Source of the DNA: Actinobacillus equuli
GTDB lineage: Bacteria > Pseudomonadota > Gammaproteobacteria > Enterobacterales > Pasteurellaceae
DNA length: 64,000 nucleotides
Direction of reading: 5' to 3'
Assembly: GCF_900636745.1 (NCBI RefSeq)
Contig: NZ_LR134310.1
Coordinates: forward strand, 744,001-808,000
The stretch's first letter is position 1. Every line of letters starts with the position of its first letter. Made by a program: the position numbers and the translations under genes. Under the pieces are notes generated by a model that was not told the DNA's origin, made no database searches, and saw nothing but the letters and a program-made list of their open reading frames with translations. This document shows, in pieces, positions 29,438 to 40,463 of the stretch.

Positions 29438-31111
29438 TTATTCAACTAGGTCTAACATCTCCTGTGCATTGGCAAGTACTGCATCGGTAATTTTACTTCC
29501 GCCTAATAACCTTGCTAAGGCTTGCACCCGCTCTGCTTGGGTTAATAACGACATTTGAGTTTCTGTCTGATTATTTTCCACATACTTTTGTACATTGAAA
29601 TGCTGATGACCGTAACTTGCTACCTGCGGTAAGTGTGTCACACAAAGCACCTGACATTTCTTGCCTAATTGACGTAACAACTTGCCAACTGTGGTTGCTG
29701 TCGGACCGCTAATCCCGACATCCACCTCATCAAAAATAATGGTTGGTGTGGATAATTTATTTGCGGTTAATACCTGAACTGCCAATGAAATACGAGATAA
29801 CTCACCACCAGAAGCTATCTTGGCTAACGGCTGAGCTTGCTGCCCTAAATTACTACGCAAGTTAAATTCAACGAAGTCCGCTCCGTTACTTGATATCTTT
29901 TTAGAGTCATGTTGCACATCAATAAAAAACTCACCGTTTTCCATTGAAAGATGTTTAATTTGTGCAGTCACTTGCTCAGCTAATTTTTTACCTGCCTCAA
30001 GACGCTTTTGATAAATTTGTTCTGCCAACTGAATAGATTGTTGATAAGCCGCTTGTTCATCTGCAATTAGCTGTTCTTCATTTCCGGCAAAATCTACCAA
30101 CTTTTGTAATTCATCTTGGAGTAGCGAATGATGTTGCCATAAGTTTTCCGGCAATACATGATGCTTGCGGGCTAATTGAATCGTCTTACTGATACGTGTA
30201 TCCAACTCATTGAGTAAATCCGGATCTTGTTCGATTTTGCTGGCTAAATCACTTACTTCAGAACTAGCTTCCTGAACTTGAATAAGTGATTCATTTAGCA
30301 TATTTAGCGCCGATTGATAACGTGAATCAACTTCTACTAAATCTTCTAAATGGCGAATCGCCTTATATAGCATTGAATCAACATTTAATTCATTTTCGCT
30401 CAGTAAATCAGTCACTTCTTGGGATAATGCGGTTAATGCTTCAGAATTGGATAACCGGCTATGCGTTTCTTCCATTTCTTCAAATTCGCCTTGCTTAATC
30501 GCAAACTCATCCAATTCATCCACTTGATATTGCAATAGCTGTTTACGAGCCTCATTCTCTTGGCACTGTTGACGAAAATTTTTAACCTGCTGATGTAATT
30601 TCTTCCAACGATGATATTGGTTACTCATCTCATTCAACAAGCTATGAATGCCCGCATAGTTATCCAATACTTCCAATTGATATTCGCTCTTGAGTAGCAA
30701 TTGCGGTGCGTGCTGACCATTTAAATGAATCAGATATTGGCCTAATTCTCGTAGCTGAGAAATCGGTAACGGGCGATTATTCACGAATGCTTTAGAACGC
30801 CCCTCTTGGTTAATCATACGACGTAAAATACATTCCTGAGGATTATCTTCATCCAATAACTCGTGCTGCTGTAACCACAAATACGCAGGACTGGTCGGTT
30901 GCATAGTAAAGGTTGCGGTAATATCCGCTTTATCCGCACCATTACGAATCATACTACTTTCAGAGCGATAACCGAGACAAAGGCTCAACGCATCAATCGC
31001 AATTGACTTACCGGCACCGGTTTCTCCAGTAATGACCGACATGCCTTCATTCAGCTCTAGCGTTAAGTGACGAACAATCGCAAAATTATTAACCGTTAAT
31101 TGAGTGAGCAT
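29438..31111 (-). CDS. recN: DNA repair protein RecN
   Basis: SMC-like ATPase used in double-strand break repair. The ATG at 31111 (557 residues, MLTQLTVNNFAIVRHLTLEL) matches the family start; the frame is open further upstream but runs through the LexA box. Walker A is GETGAGKS, the signature is KIASGGELSRI, Walker B is TIIFDEVDVGISG; the central part is a long coiled coil (about residues 180-360). A LexA box lies 42-61 bases upstream, so it is almost certainly SOS-induced. It sits downstream of lpxC on the same strand but has its own promoter. Confidence 0.97.
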   Translation of the reverse strand: MLTQLTVNNFAIVRHLTLELNEGMSVITGETGAGKSIAIDALSLCLGYRSESSMIRNGADKADITATFTMQPTSPAYLWLQQHELLDEDNPQECILRRMINQEGRSKAFVNNRPLPISQLRELGQYLIHLNGQHAPQLLLKSEYQLEVLDNYAGIHSLLNEMSNQYHRWKKLHQQVKNFRQQCQENEARKQLLQYQVDELDEFAIKQGEFEEMEETHSRLSNSEALTALSQEVTDLLSENELNVDSMLYKAIRHLEDLVEVDSRYQSALNMLNESLIQVQEASSEVSDLASKIEQDPDLLNELDTRISKTIQLARKHHVLPENLWQHHSLLQDELQKLVDFAGNEEQLIADEQAAYQQSIQLAEQIYQKRLEAGKKLAEQVTAQIKHLSMENGEFFIDVQHDSKKISSNGADFVEFNLRSNLGQQAQPLAKIASGGELSRISLAVQVLTANKLSTPTIIFDEVDVGISGPTATTVGKLLRQLGKKCQVLCVTHLPQVASYGHQHFNVQKYVENNQTETQMSLLTQAERVQALARLLGGSKITDAVLANAQEMLDLVE

Positions 31112-31152
31112 AAAACACCTGTAAAAATATATCCTGTATGGATATATACTAT

Positions 31153-31172
31153 AACTGTTTTTTTGAACAGTA
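31153..31172 (-). promoter_or_regulatory. LexA box upstream of recN
   Basis: CTGT at 31155-31158 and ACAG at 31167-31170 are separated by exactly 8 bases and flanked by TA/TTA as in the SOS consensus. A further dyad, ATATATCC-TGTAT-GGATATAT (31127-31147), lies between it and the start and may be a second weak site. Confidence 0.8.
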
Positions 31173-31218
31173 AAGTATTTTTGCAAGATTTTTGCCGAAT
31201 CCGACCGCTTGCCATAAA

Positions 31219-31252
31219 AAAATCCTCGCTGATTTTCATCAACGAGGATTTT
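31219..31252 (-). terminator. Terminator of the dcw cluster after lpxC
   Basis: AAAATCCTCG and CGAGGATTTT form a 10-pair stem with further inner pairing (TGA/TCA) and a T run on the minus strand, 23 bases after lpxC. Confidence 0.85.
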
Positions 31253-31275
31253 CAAACTAATCAATCTTACTATTA

Positions 31276-32196
31276 TTAAATAAAGACTTGTTCGCCAATA
31301 CGATAACCCTGCGGAGCTTGTTCTTTGTCTTCAAAAGTTACAAATTCCCAAGCATTTTCGTTAGCAAGGATTGCACGTAATAATTTGTTATTTAAACCGT
31401 GTCCTGATTTATATGCGCTGAAATCACCAAGGATATTATAGCCACACATAAATAAGTCGCCGATTGAGTCTAACATTTTGTGCTTCACTAATTCGTCTTT
31501 ATAGCGTAGGCCTTCTTCATTCAAAATACGATATTCATCTAATACAATCGCATTATCAAGGCTACCGCCCAATGCTAAGCCGATTGATTGAAGGTATTCA
31601 ACATCTTTCATAAAAGTGAAAGTTCTTGCACGGCTGATTTTGTGAATAAAGTTTTCAGCAGATAATTCCATTTTGAAATTACGCACATCTTTGCTGATCA
31701 TCGGATGGCTAAAATCAATAGTGAAATCTAATTTTAAACCTTTACTATAAGGTTTCATTTCCGCCCATTTATCACCTTCTTCCACACGTACCGTTTCTTT
31801 GATACGGATGAATTTTTTCGGCGCATCTTGCTCTTCAATACCTGCATCTAATAATAAATAGATGAATGGACTTGCACTGCCGTCCATAATCGGAATTTCA
31901 GGCGCATCTACTTCAACAATTAAGTTATCTAAACCTAATGAAGCCATTGCGGCATTTAAATGCTCAACGGTTGAAATACGTACACCGTCATCATTAATCA
32001 TACAAGTACAAAGTTGCGTATCACGAATAGATTCCGCACTTGCAGGAAAATACACTGCAGGTTCTAAATCTGTACGAGCGTAAATAATCCCCGTATTCGC
32101 CGGAGCAGGACGTAACGTTAACGTTACTTTTTTACCGCTGTGCAAGCCGATACCGGTAACTTTGGTCGCTTGTTTTAGCGTTCTTTGTTTAATCAT
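31276..32196 (-). CDS. lpxC: UDP-3-O-acyl-N-acetylglucosamine deacetylase
   Basis: Zinc enzyme for the committed step of lipid A synthesis; cytoplasmic. The 306 residues match the family. N-terminal [24 protein letters not shown] is diagnostic. Zinc ligands lie in [13 protein letters not shown] (His near 78) and [14 protein letters not shown] (His and Asp); the catalytic His is in [14 protein letters not shown]. It is the last gene of the dcw cluster, 33 bases after ftsZ, and is followed by a strong terminator. Confidence 0.98.
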   Translation of the reverse strand: MIKQRTLKQATKVTGIGLHSGKKVTLTLRPAPANTGIIYARTDLEPAVYFPASAESIRDTQLCTCMINDDGVRISTVEHLNAAMASLGLDNLIVEVDAPEIPIMDGSASPFIYLLLDAGIEEQDAPKKFIRIKETVRVEEGDKWAEMKPYSKGLKLDFTIDFSHPMISKDVRNFKMELSAENFIHKISRARTFTFMKDVEYLQSIGLALGGSLDNAIVLDEYRILNEEGLRYKDELVKHKMLDSIGDLFMCGYNILGDFSAYKSGHGLNNKLLRAILANENAWEFVTFEDKEQAPQGYRIGEQVFI

Positions 32197-32229
32197 TATT
32201 CTGTCCTTATTCCCTATATTGGGCGATCA

Positions 32230-33444
32230 TTACTGACCGTTTCTCATAAACCCAGGGATTGAGTTTGGAGACCAAACTTGAGAAGAATCAACTTGCTGTG
32301 GTTTTGGTGCTGCAGACTGAGATTGGCTAAATTGAGCCGGTTGCTGAGTATAACCTTGTTGAGGTTGAGCAAATGCTGGCTGAGCCGGTTGTGCCTGTGG
32401 CTGATATGCAGCCTGAGTGTGCTGCTGAACTTGTTGTTGCAACACTGGCGTTCTTGGTAAAGTTAACTCTTCTGCTTGACCAATACCTGTCGCAACTAAA
32501 GTTACACGTAATTTACCATCCATTTCAGGGTAAACTGACGTACCAAATACAATCGTTGCATCTGAAGCCGCAAAACTATGGATATAATCCATAATCACAT
32601 CAACTTCGTTAAGTTCAATATCTAAACCTGATGAAATACTTACTAAGATACCTTTCGCACCAGATAAATCAACATCTTCTAATAATGGGCTAGCCACTGC
32701 ATCGTGAGCTGCACGCTCTGCACGGTCTTCACCTTCAGCAATACCTGTACCCATCATTGCACGTCCCATTTCAGACATTACTGTTTTCACGTCTGCAAAG
32801 TCAACGTTGATTAACCCTGGAGAGGTAATCATATCGGTAATCCCTAAAACGGCATTACGTAAAATATCATTTGCCGCTTTAAAAGCGTCCATCATTTTTG
32901 TATTTTTTGGTAATACTTTTAATAATTTATCGTTAGGGATGATGATTAATGAGTCTACGTGTTTAGAAAGCTCTTGAATGCCTTGTTCCGCATAACTCAT
33001 ACGTTTGTTACCTTCGAAACGGAACGGTTTCGTTACGATTGCAACTGTTAGTGAACCTTGTGATTTTGCGATATCCGCAATAACCGGTGCCGCACCGGTA
33101 CCTGTGCCACCACCCATACCGGCAGAAATAAACACCATATCCGCACCAGCAAGCATATTAGATAATGCTTCGCGATCTTCTTCCGCTGCTTGACGACCTA
33201 CATTCGGGTTTGCACCGGCACCTAAACCTTTAGTGATATTCGCACCGATTTGAATAGTTTGGCGAACAGAACTTGTACGTAATACCTGCGCATCCGTATT
33301 CACTGAGAAAAACTCAACGCCACCAACACCTTCATTATTTAGGTTACCGTCAACCATATGGTTCAGTGCATTACCGCCACCGCCACCAACGCCAACAACC
33401 TTGATTACCGCATCTTGTGTTGTTTCATAAATAGGTTCAAACAT
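32230..33444 (-). CDS. ftsZ: Cell division GTPase FtsZ
   Basis: Tubulin homolog that forms the Z ring. The 404-residue protein has the tubulin signature GGGTGTGAAPVIA, the N-terminal GVGGGGGNAL loop and the T7 loop NVDFADVK. Residues about 325-390 are a Gln/Pro/Ala-rich linker, and the C-terminal peptide is IPGFMRNGQ, which docks to FtsA and ZipA. It is slightly longer than the E. coli protein (383) because of the linker. It lies 39 bases after ftsA. Confidence 0.98.
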   Translation of the reverse strand: MFEPIYETTQDAVIKVVGVGGGGGNALNHMVDGNLNNEGVGGVEFFSVNTDAQVLRTSSVRQTIQIGANITKGLGAGANPNVGRQAAEEDREALSNMLAGADMVFISAGMGGGTGTGAAPVIADIAKSQGSLTVAIVTKPFRFEGNKRMSYAEQGIQELSKHVDSLIIIPNDKLLKVLPKNTKMMDAFKAANDILRNAVLGITDMITSPGLINVDFADVKTVMSEMGRAMMGTGIAEGEDRAERAAHDAVASPLLEDVDLSGAKGILVSISSGLDIELNEVDVIMDYIHSFAASDATIVFGTSVYPEMDGKLRVTLVATGIGQAEELTLPRTPVLQQQVQQHTQAAYQPQAQPAQPAFAQPQQGYTQQPAQFSQSQSAAPKPQQVDSSQVWSPNSIPGFMRNGQ

Positions 33445-33483
33445 TTTTCATCTCCCTACGTGCCAACTTGTTTGTCAACACTA

Positions 33484-34761
33484 TTAAAAACTCGATTTTG
33501 CCCAATTAACAGCCTTCTTTACGCCTCTGCCTAAAACATCAAGGAGCGTATCTACTTTCTCACCAATTTCACCACCGCTACCCTTTTCGTCAGAATTGTA
33601 ATGGCTATACTGTAAAAGACCGAGTACTGTTGCATATTGTGGTTTATTTACATAGTCCGTTAACCCTGTAATATTTAACGGATATCCAACTCTTACTTGA
33701 GAGCCGAAGATATTTCTCGCACATTCTACAATATCTTCGATTTGCGAACCACCACCAGTAAGCACAAAACCTGCAATTAATTCCTGTTTTATGCCTTTTT
33801 GGAACAATTCGTGACGTAATTGAGTTAACTCATTCTCAACAACCTTCAATAAATCACTATAACATTGCGAAGTTACCGTCGCAACTTGTGCCTTGGTGAA
33901 GGTTCTCGGCATTCGACCGCCTAGTCCTGCTACCTCAATTTTTTTCTCAGCATTATGAGTTGGAGGGTTAATCGCACTACCATAATTCATTTTGATGCTT
34001 TCGGCTTCGTTACGTGAAGTCGTAAATACATGCGCAATATAATCAGTGACGTTATTACCCGCAAATGGAATCACTTTACTAAAACGTAATGCACCATCTG
34101 TATAAACTAAAACATCCATTGTGCCGCCACCGATATCAATTAAGCAAACACCTAACTCTTTCTCATCTTCGGTTAATACGGAATAACTTGATGCAAGTCC
34201 TGAAAAGACAACTTTATCTACTTTTAACTTCGCACGTTCTACCGCATTTTTCAGATTACGTAACCAATCTTGATGGCAAGCAATCAGATGTGCTTGAGCT
34301 TGTAAACGCATACCGGATAAACCCACCGGGTTTTTCGTTGCCGGTAATCGGTCTACTTTATATTCCTGCGGAATAATATGCAACGTTTCTAAGCCGTCCG
34401 GTAATTTAATCGAACGCGCAATATGAATAGCAGAATCAATATCTTCATTCGTTACTGTCCCACCAAGCGGTACAGTACCGCTTTCATTTAAAGCGGTGAT
34501 ATGTTGTCCAGAAATAGCAAGCGTTACACCAATAATTTGGCAATCCGAGACTGATTCGGCTTGTTCAATCGCGCGTTGAATCGAATTCACCGCGGCATCT
34601 AAATCAATAACGCCACCACGATCAACACCTTTGGCTGGACACACCCCTGAACCAATCACATTGATTACACCATCAGGCAAAACTTCTCCAACAACGGCTA
34701 CAACTTTTGACGTGCCGATATCTAAACCGACAATTATTTTGGATTCTGCTATTTTTGTCAT
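33484..34761 (-). CDS. ftsA: Cell division actin-like protein FtsA
   Basis: Membrane tether of the Z ring. The 425 residues show the actin-type ATPase motifs [15 protein letters not shown] (phosphate 1), [12 protein letters not shown] (phosphate 2) and [12 protein letters not shown] (adenosine). The C-terminal amphipathic helix ([13 protein letters not shown]) is the membrane-targeting sequence. It stands in the order ftsQ-ftsA-ftsZ with short spacers. Confidence 0.97.
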   Translation of the reverse strand: MTKIAESKIIVGLDIGTSKVVAVVGEVLPDGVINVIGSGVCPAKGVDRGGVIDLDAAVNSIQRAIEQAESVSDCQIIGVTLAISGQHITALNESGTVPLGGTVTNEDIDSAIHIARSIKLPDGLETLHIIPQEYKVDRLPATKNPVGLSGMRLQAQAHLIACHQDWLRNLKNAVERAKLKVDKVVFSGLASSYSVLTEDEKELGVCLIDIGGGTMDVLVYTDGALRFSKVIPFAGNNVTDYIAHVFTTSRNEAESIKMNYGSAINPPTHNAEKKIEVAGLGGRMPRTFTKAQVATVTSQCYSDLLKVVENELTQLRHELFQKGIKQELIAGFVLTGGGSQIEDIVECARNIFGSQVRVGYPLNITGLTDYVNKPQYATVLGLLQYSHYNSDEKGSGGEIGEKVDTLLDVLGRGVKKAVNWAKSSF

Positions 34762-34786
34762 ATCACTATATTATGCTTGCTAAGAA

Positions 34787-35581
34787 TTATTGATGTACAG
34801 GACTAAAACCGACAGCTGCGCCATGTTCATAACGCAGATCCACATAAGCCAGTCGTTGTCCTTCAGGAACATTAATTTCCGGAAAAATCGTCACAAAACG
34901 GTCAATTTTTGGTGTCCATTCCCCTCGACCGAGGCGCAGCTCTACATGATTTGATAAAGTGATCGTCCAAGAACCTCTGTTATCCACTGCAACGGATTGC
35001 AACTCTAAATTTCGAGCTTTTAAGTCCGCTTTTATTTTACTCCACGCATCTAGAACTACCTTTCCTTCGGAATCCGGTCCATAAAGTACCGGAAGCCCCG
35101 TTTTATCCATTCGATCAGCCGGTAAACTGAATACCACACCGTGATCGGAAAGAAAGTTAGTATTATTCCAAATAGCAACAGGATTATGTTCAATTAATGT
35201 AATGCTTAAACGATCAGGATAAAGCTTTCTAACAACAACATCTCGAACCCAAGAGATACCAAGTAATTTTTCTTTAACTTGTTGAATGTCTTGACCGAAA
35301 TATCCTTTTAGAACAGGCTTTTGCGATAAAGTTTCCCGAACGTCCGCATTTGTCGTAAATCGAGTTTTATGGGTAAGCGCATAAGCACGAATCGGAGTCT
35401 TATCCAGATTCTCTAACCAATGATGCCAATTGCTATAAACGATAAATGTGAAGATTACGCATAATAACACAATCAACGGCTTAATTAATACTAACCGATT
35501 AAAGGGATTTGCTGAAGATTTTGCTTTTAACGGCTTAAAACGAACCGAAGGTGCCGTTTTTTTGCGTAAAACAGAAACCAT
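34787..35581 (-). CDS. ftsQ: Cell division protein FtsQ
   Basis: Bitopic division protein that links FtsK to FtsL/FtsB. The 264 residues have a cytoplasmic basic N-terminus, one transmembrane helix (about 33-50, LIKPLIVLLCVIFTFIVYSNW), a POTRA domain with YALTHKTRFTTNADVRETL and VRKLYPDRLSITLIEHNPVAIW, and a C-terminal beta domain. Its ATG shares one base with the ddl stop (TAATG), so it is coupled to ddl. Confidence 0.95.
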   Translation of the reverse strand: MVSVLRKKTAPSVRFKPLKAKSSANPFNRLVLIKPLIVLLCVIFTFIVYSNWHHWLENLDKTPIRAYALTHKTRFTTNADVRETLSQKPVLKGYFGQDIQQVKEKLLGISWVRDVVVRKLYPDRLSITLIEHNPVAIWNNTNFLSDHGVVFSLPADRMDKTGLPVLYGPDSEGKVVLDAWSKIKADLKARNLELQSVAVDNRGSWTITLSNHVELRLGRGEWTPKIDRFVTIFPEINVPEGQRLAYVDLRYEHGAAVGFSPVHQ

Positions 35582-36492
35582 TATGCGCTTAACTCCAATA
35601 CACGTTCGACTAATTTTTCAAATGGGATACCGACCGTTGCTGCAGATTTCGGGAAAATACTATGGCTTGTCATACCCGGACAAGTATTCACTTCAACTAA
35701 ATTAAAGTTACCATTTGCATCTTCCATCACATCAATTCGGCTCCAGCCACGGCAGCCAACCACATCATAAGCCGCTTTAACTAATTTTGCCACTTCCGCT
35801 TGACGTTCATCATTTAATGCCGGCACGACATATTGGGTATTATCCGACACATATTTCGCATGATAGTCGTAAAACTCACCATCCGGAATCACTTGTACTG
35901 CCGGTAATACTTGACCGTCTAGCACCGGAACGGAATATTCCTTACCTGCCAAGAAAGCTTCTACTAAGACGATTGAATCGAACTTTAACGCTTCTTCCAC
36001 TGCCGGTAATAATTGCTCAACCTTTTTTACTTTAGTTACGCCGACACTTGAACCTTCGCTTGAAGGTTTAACGAATACCGGTAAACCTAATTTTGCAATA
36101 ATTTGTTCGGAATCGACCGCTTCTCCACGGCGAACAACCACCATTTCAGCCGTTGGTAAACCGACTGCTTGCCACATTAATTTGGTACGGAATTTATCTA
36201 AAGTTACCGCTGACGCCATCACGCCGCAACCGGTATAAGGAATACCCATTTGCTCCAATGCACCTTGTAATACACCGTTTTCACCGATACCGCCGTGTAA
36301 AATATTGAAAACGCGTTGAATCCCTTTTTCTTTTAATTTTTCAATCGGGAAATCTTTAGTATCAATACCTTCTACATTATAGCCTAGGGATTTTAATGCT
36401 TCGGTTACCGCTGCGCCTGAATTTAGCGATACTTCACGTTCTTGAGAAACGCCGCCAAATAACACTGCAATTTTTTCATCTTTAATGCTCAT
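35581..36492 (-). CDS. ddl: D-alanine--D-alanine ligase
   Basis: ATP-grasp enzyme making D-Ala-D-Ala for the peptidoglycan stem. The 303 residues match Ddl[45 protein letters not shown] and [17 protein letters not shown] are the family blocks, with the catalytic Glu, Ser and the Arg in WSRIDVM. Coupled to ftsQ. The spacer to murC contains an uptake-signal stem and a GTAGGGGC hairpin. Confidence 0.97.
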   Translation of the reverse strand: MSIKDEKIAVLFGGVSQEREVSLNSGAAVTEALKSLGYNVEGIDTKDFPIEKLKEKGIQRVFNILHGGIGENGVLQGALEQMGIPYTGCGVMASAVTLDKFRTKLMWQAVGLPTAEMVVVRRGEAVDSEQIIAKLGLPVFVKPSSEGSSVGVTKVKKVEQLLPAVEEALKFDSIVLVEAFLAGKEYSVPVLDGQVLPAVQVIPDGEFYDYHAKYVSDNTQYVVPALNDERQAEVAKLVKAAYDVVGCRGWSRIDVMEDANGNFNLVEVNTCPGMTSHSIFPKSAATVGIPFEKLVERVLELSA

Positions 36493-36515
36493 TTTTTATC
36501 CTTTCTTATTTTGAA

Positions 36516-36536
36516 CACGATGTATCGTGCCCCTAC
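36516..36536 (-). repeat. GTAGGGGC-type hairpin repeat, ddl-murC spacer
   Basis: On the minus strand GTAGGGG is followed by the dyad CACGAT-AC-ATCGTG (36516-36529). A second GTAGGGGC element with an unrelated dyad lies at 55287-55310. Confidence 0.45.
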
Positions 36537-36553
36537 TACTCGATTCAAGGTTC

Positions 36554-36598
36554 ACAAGCGGTCAATTTTGCAAAATTTTTTGCAAATCTTACCGCTTA
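36554..36598 (-). terminator. Inverted uptake-signal pair between murC and ddl
   Basis: ACAAGCGGT (36554-36562) and ACCGCTT (36591-36597) with AT-rich extensions lie immediately after the murC stop, inside the dcw cluster. It may reduce but cannot abolish read-through to ddl unless ddl has its own promoter. Confidence 0.5.
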
Positions 36599-38026
36599 TT
36601 AAGCTTTCCAACTTTCTGCCAAACCACGAGAAATGCGACTTACACTGCCGGCGCCTTGTGCAAGAATTAAATCGCCGTCTTGGATAATTTGATCTAATAC
36701 TTCACCAAGCTGATCGGTATCCGAAACTAAAATCGGATCGACTTTACCCAAATTGCGGATTGAACGGCATAACGCTTTACTATCCGCACCAACAATTGGC
36801 GCTTCACCTGCCGCATACACTTCGAGCATAATTAACGCATCAACTTGTGATAACACTTGTACAAAATCATCGAATAAATCACGAGTACGTGAATAACGGT
36901 GCGGTTGGAAAATCATTACTACGCGTTTATCTTCCCAACCTGAACGGGCCGCTTTAATCGTTACATCCACTTCGGTCGGATGGTGACCGTAATCATCGAC
37001 TAACATCACTTTACCGTTCGGACGAATAAATGAACCTAATTGGTCAAAACGGCGGCCTGCACCTTGGAAATCAGCAAGCGCGGCTAAAATTGCTTCGTTG
37101 GCAATGCCTTCTTCTTTCGCTACCGCAAGAGCTGCCGTTGCATTCAGTGCATTGTGTTTACCCGGTACATTCAGCAATACGTCAATACGTTCGCCGTTCG
37201 GACACACCACCGTGTAATGTCCTTGGAAACCGGTTTGCTGGTAATCTTCGATACGATAATCGGCTTTTTCGCTAAAACCGTACGTCACAACCTGGCGACC
37301 GACTTGCGGTGCGATTTCCATCACGGTTTCATCATCGGCACACATAACCGCTAAACCGTAGAACGGTAAGTTACGTAGGAATTTTACATAAGTCGCTTTC
37401 ATCTGTTCGAAATCACCGCCGTAAGTATCCATATGATCCGGCTCAATATTCGTTACCACCGAAACCATCGGTTGTAAATGTAAGAATGACGCATCACTTT
37501 CATCCGCTTCCGCAATTAAGTAACGGCTTGCACCTAAATGAGCGTTCTTCCCTGCCGATTTAACCAAACCACCGTTAACAAAAGTCGGGTCTAATTGCGC
37601 TTCAGTATAGATCATCGAAATCATTGCGGTGGTAGTTGTTTTACCGTGTGTTCCCGCAATAGCGATACCGTGACGGAAACGCATAATTTCCGCTAACATT
37701 TGCGCACGTTGAATCACCGGAATTCGTGCTTCTTTTGCCGCACGCACTTCCGGATTGCTATCATCAATCGCACTTGAAGCAACCACTACGCTCGCACCGG
37801 TAACATTTTCCGCTTGATGCCCGATAAAGACTTTTGCACCGGCTTCAGCTAAACGTTTAGTTACCGGACCTTCGGCAATATCAGAACCGGAAATTTGATA
37901 GCCTTCATTCAATAATACTTCAGCGATACCGCTCATTCCCGCTCCGCCGATACCGATAAAATGGATTTGATTTACACGGCGCATTTCCGGTACTAATTTT
38001 TTAATTTTATCTTGGAAATTTTTCAT
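36599..38026 (-). CDS. murC: UDP-N-acetylmuramate--L-alanine ligase
   Basis: Adds the first amino acid of the peptidoglycan stem. The 475-residue Mur ligase has [21 protein letters not shown] (Rossmann-type N-domain), the ATP loop [21 protein letters not shown] and [11 protein letters not shown]-terminal [13 protein letters not shown] is also conserved. It lies 51 bases after murG. A small CAACCAA/TTGGTTG hairpin sits in that gap. Confidence 0.98.
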   Translation of the reverse strand: MKNFQDKIKKLVPEMRRVNQIHFIGIGGAGMSGIAEVLLNEGYQISGSDIAEGPVTKRLAEAGAKVFIGHQAENVTGASVVVASSAIDDSNPEVRAAKEARIPVIQRAQMLAEIMRFRHGIAIAGTHGKTTTTAMISMIYTEAQLDPTFVNGGLVKSAGKNAHLGASRYLIAEADESDASFLHLQPMVSVVTNIEPDHMDTYGGDFEQMKATYVKFLRNLPFYGLAVMCADDETVMEIAPQVGRQVVTYGFSEKADYRIEDYQQTGFQGHYTVVCPNGERIDVLLNVPGKHNALNATAALAVAKEEGIANEAILAALADFQGAGRRFDQLGSFIRPNGKVMLVDDYGHHPTEVDVTIKAARSGWEDKRVVMIFQPHRYSRTRDLFDDFVQVLSQVDALIMLEVYAAGEAPIVGADSKALCRSIRNLGKVDPILVSDTDQLGEVLDQIIQDGDLILAQGAGSVSRISRGLAESWKA

Positions 38027-38045
38027 TGTTGTTTTCCTATCTGTA

Positions 38046-38068
38046 CAACCAAATATTTTTGTTGGTTG
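38046..38068. repeat. Small inverted repeat in the murG-murC gap
   Basis: CAACCAA (38046-38052) and TTGGTTG (38062-38068), 7 perfect pairs and a 9-base loop, no T run. Confidence 0.4.
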
Positions 38069-38077
38069 CGTTTAAAA

Positions 38078-39133
38078 CTATTTCGCTTGTTCGATAATCA
38101 CTTCCGCTACACGTTGAGCGGCTGTAGGCGTTGCTTTCGCTCTGGCTTTGACTGCCATTTCGGTTAATTTTTGGCGATCGGCAATTAACGGCTGTAACGC
38201 ACTTAATAAACTTTCTACCGTAAAATCTTGCTGTTCGATAATGATTGCCGCACCGTCATCCGCTAAATAAGTCGCATTCAAATATTGCTGACGATCTTTA
38301 TGTTGATAAGGCACAAAAATGGCTGGTAAACCTGCTGCAGCAATTTCACAGACGGTTAAAGCACCTGAACGACAAATCACTAAATCCGCCCAATTATAGG
38401 CTTGTGCCATATCATCAATAAATTCGGCGGCAATACCGTTACCGGTCGTTTGATAAATTTCTTCCACACCACTGAGATTGCCTTTTCCCACTTGATGGCT
38501 AATAAACACATTTTGACCAAGCTGTTTAGCTGCTTCAGGTACGGTTTGGTTAATCACTCTTGCACCTTGACTGCCGCCCATCACTAAAATATTGATCGGA
38601 TAACCTCGTTCGGCAAAACGAATTTCCGGCGCTTCAAGCTGAGCAAGATCTTCACGCACAGGATTTCCCACCACTTCCGCATTTGGGAATGCGGTCGGGA
38701 ACGCCTGTAAAACACGACGAGCAATTTTTGATAACCATACGTTGGTTAAACCGGCAACCGCATTTTGCTCGTGTAAAATGACCGGTACGCCGCATAATTT
38801 CGCTGCAATGCCACCCGGCCCGGATACATATCCGCCCATACCGAGCACCGCATCAGGTTGATAATTTTTAATGATTTTACGTGCCTGCATCACCGCTTTA
38901 AAAATCGCAAACGGTGCTTTCAGCAATGCGCCGATACCTTTTCCTTTCAATCCGGAAATTTGAATAAACTCAATCGGAATACCGTGCTTTGGCACAAGGT
39001 CGGCTTCCATTCGATCTTGAGTGCCTAACCAACGGATCTCCCAGCCCTGTTTCTGCAGTTCTCGCGCAACCGCAATTGCCGGAAATACATGGCCGCCGGT
39101 TCCACCTGCCATAACAAGAAGTTTTTTAGTCAT
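38078..39133 (-). CDS. murG: UDP-GlcNAc:lipid I N-acetylglucosaminyltransferase
   Basis: Converts lipid I to lipid II on the inner face of the membrane. The ATG at 39133 (351 residues, [19 protein letters not shown]) is chosen for the family start and upstream AAGAGACC; the frame is open upstream but that region contains no conserved sequence. [48 protein letters not shown] and [22 protein letters not shown] are GT28 landmarks. Confidence 0.97.
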   Translation of the reverse strand: MTKKLLVMAGGTGGHVFPAIAVARELQKQGWEIRWLGTQDRMEADLVPKHGIPIEFIQISGLKGKGIGALLKAPFAIFKAVMQARKIIKNYQPDAVLGMGGYVSGPGGIAAKLCGVPVILHEQNAVAGLTNVWLSKIARRVLQAFPTAFPNAEVVGNPVREDLAQLEAPEIRFAERGYPINILVMGGSQGARVINQTVPEAAKQLGQNVFISHQVGKGNLSGVEEIYQTTGNGIAAEFIDDMAQAYNWADLVICRSGALTVCEIAAAGLPAIFVPYQHKDRQQYLNATYLADDGAAIIIEQQDFTVESLLSALQPLIADRQKLTEMAVKARAKATPTAAQRVAEVIIEQAK

Positions 39134-39234
39134 TTTGGTCTCTTTTGCAAAAATTGAGCGTAATCGCTCACTTATTAGATTTTTTAGACAAATTGTTGTT
39201 ATTGTACAGGAAATTGACAATTTACGGAAAAAGA

Positions 39235-39279
39235 AAGCGGTCAGTTTTTGCAAATTTTTTGCAAATTCCGACCGCTTGT
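39235..39279 (-). terminator. Inverted uptake-signal pair between ftsW and murG
   Basis: AAGCGGTC (39235-39242) and GACCGCTTGT (39270-39279) directly follow the ftsW stop on the minus strand. Another hairpin inside the dcw cluster. Confidence 0.5.
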
Positions 39280-39283
39280 TTCT

Positions 39284-40462
39284 TTAAATTTCTTTGATTT
39301 GCGCATGCCCTATTAAAGCAAGACGATTTTCATAATCAATTCGCAGTAAAATCGCAATTGCGATCGACATAATAACTAAACTGGAGCCACCATAACTCAC
39401 CAATGGGAATGTTAATCCTTTGGTCGGTAGTAAACCTGAAGCCACCCCTAGATTTACGAAACCTTGTAAGAAGATCCAAATCGCGATTCCGAAAGCTAAG
39501 AAACCACGAAAACGCTCTTCCAATTTCAATGCATCTTTACTAATTTTGAGTGCACGTAATGCTAAAGAAACTAACAAGATCACAATCGCGACAATACCGA
39601 TAAATCCGAATTCTTCACCGACTACTGCCATAACGAAGTCCGTATGTGCTTCCGGCAAGTATTCCAGTTTTTGTACCGAGTTGCCTAATCCTTGTCCCCA
39701 GAATTCACCTTGACCAAATGCCATTTGCGAGTTGGAAAGTTGGAAACCGTCACCATAAGCATCCGCAAAAGGATCCATAAATGAGGTAACACGTTTAAGG
39801 CGATATTCGGATGTCAGTACTAAAAACGCAAATAAGATCGCCGCCGCAATGCCTAAGAACAGGAACTGTAAAATTCTCGCCCCCATAATAAACAACATGG
39901 CAAACGTTAATACGAATAATACGAACGTACTACCTAAGTCCGGCTGTAGCAGTAACAAAATACCGAAAATAGCCAAAATCACCATCGGACGAATAAAGCT
40001 CGCACGCTTGGTACGCATTTCATCATATTTGCGCACATAGAAGCTGGCGAAATAACAAATAATGGCTAATTTCGCCAATTCTGCCGGCTGGAAATTTATC
40101 GGTCCGAGCGGGATCCAACGTGTTGCACCGTTAACATTACGTCCAAAAACCAGCACGACCACTAAAAACAGTAACGATATTAAGAAAAAAGCCACATTAC
40201 GTTTTTCCCAACTTTCGGTTGGGATCTGCACGACAATGACAAATGCACATAACGAAGCCGCTAAATACAATCCGTCACGTACCGCAAAGTAAAACGGATC
40301 GTCATTTAAACGGGTACTTACCGGAATCGATGCCGAAGTTACCATCACAAAACCGATAACTAATAAGCCGAAAAACAGCCAGATCAACGTGCGATCATAT
40401 AGCGAATTAGTCGGCGTTAATCGTATCCATTTATCCCATTCTGTCTTAAATCTTTCTAACAT
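39284..40462 (-). CDS. ftsW: Septal peptidoglycan glycosyltransferase FtsW
   Basis: SEDS-family polymerase working with FtsI. The 392-residue protein has about ten membrane helices. The essential extracellular Asp region is in RRVTSFMDPFADAYGDGFQLSNSQMAFGQG and the C-terminal SEDS motif is TKGLTFPLVSYGGSSLVIMSIAIAILLRIDYENR. It ends one base before... murD lies directly upstream with only a one-base gap, so the two are co-transcribed. Confidence 0.96.
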   Translation of the reverse strand: MLERFKTEWDKWIRLTPTNSLYDRTLIWLFFGLLVIGFVMVTSASIPVSTRLNDDPFYFAVRDGLYLAASLCAFVIVVQIPTESWEKRNVAFFLISLLFLVVVLVFGRNVNGATRWIPLGPINFQPAELAKLAIICYFASFYVRKYDEMRTKRASFIRPMVILAIFGILLLLQPDLGSTFVLFVLTFAMLFIMGARILQFLFLGIAAAILFAFLVLTSEYRLKRVTSFMDPFADAYGDGFQLSNSQMAFGQGEFWGQGLGNSVQKLEYLPEAHTDFVMAVVGEEFGFIGIVAIVILLVSLALRALKISKDALKLEERFRGFLAFGIAIWIFLQGFVNLGVASGLLPTKGLTFPLVSYGGSSLVIMSIAIAILLRIDYENRLALIGHAQIKEI

Positions 40463-40463
40463 A

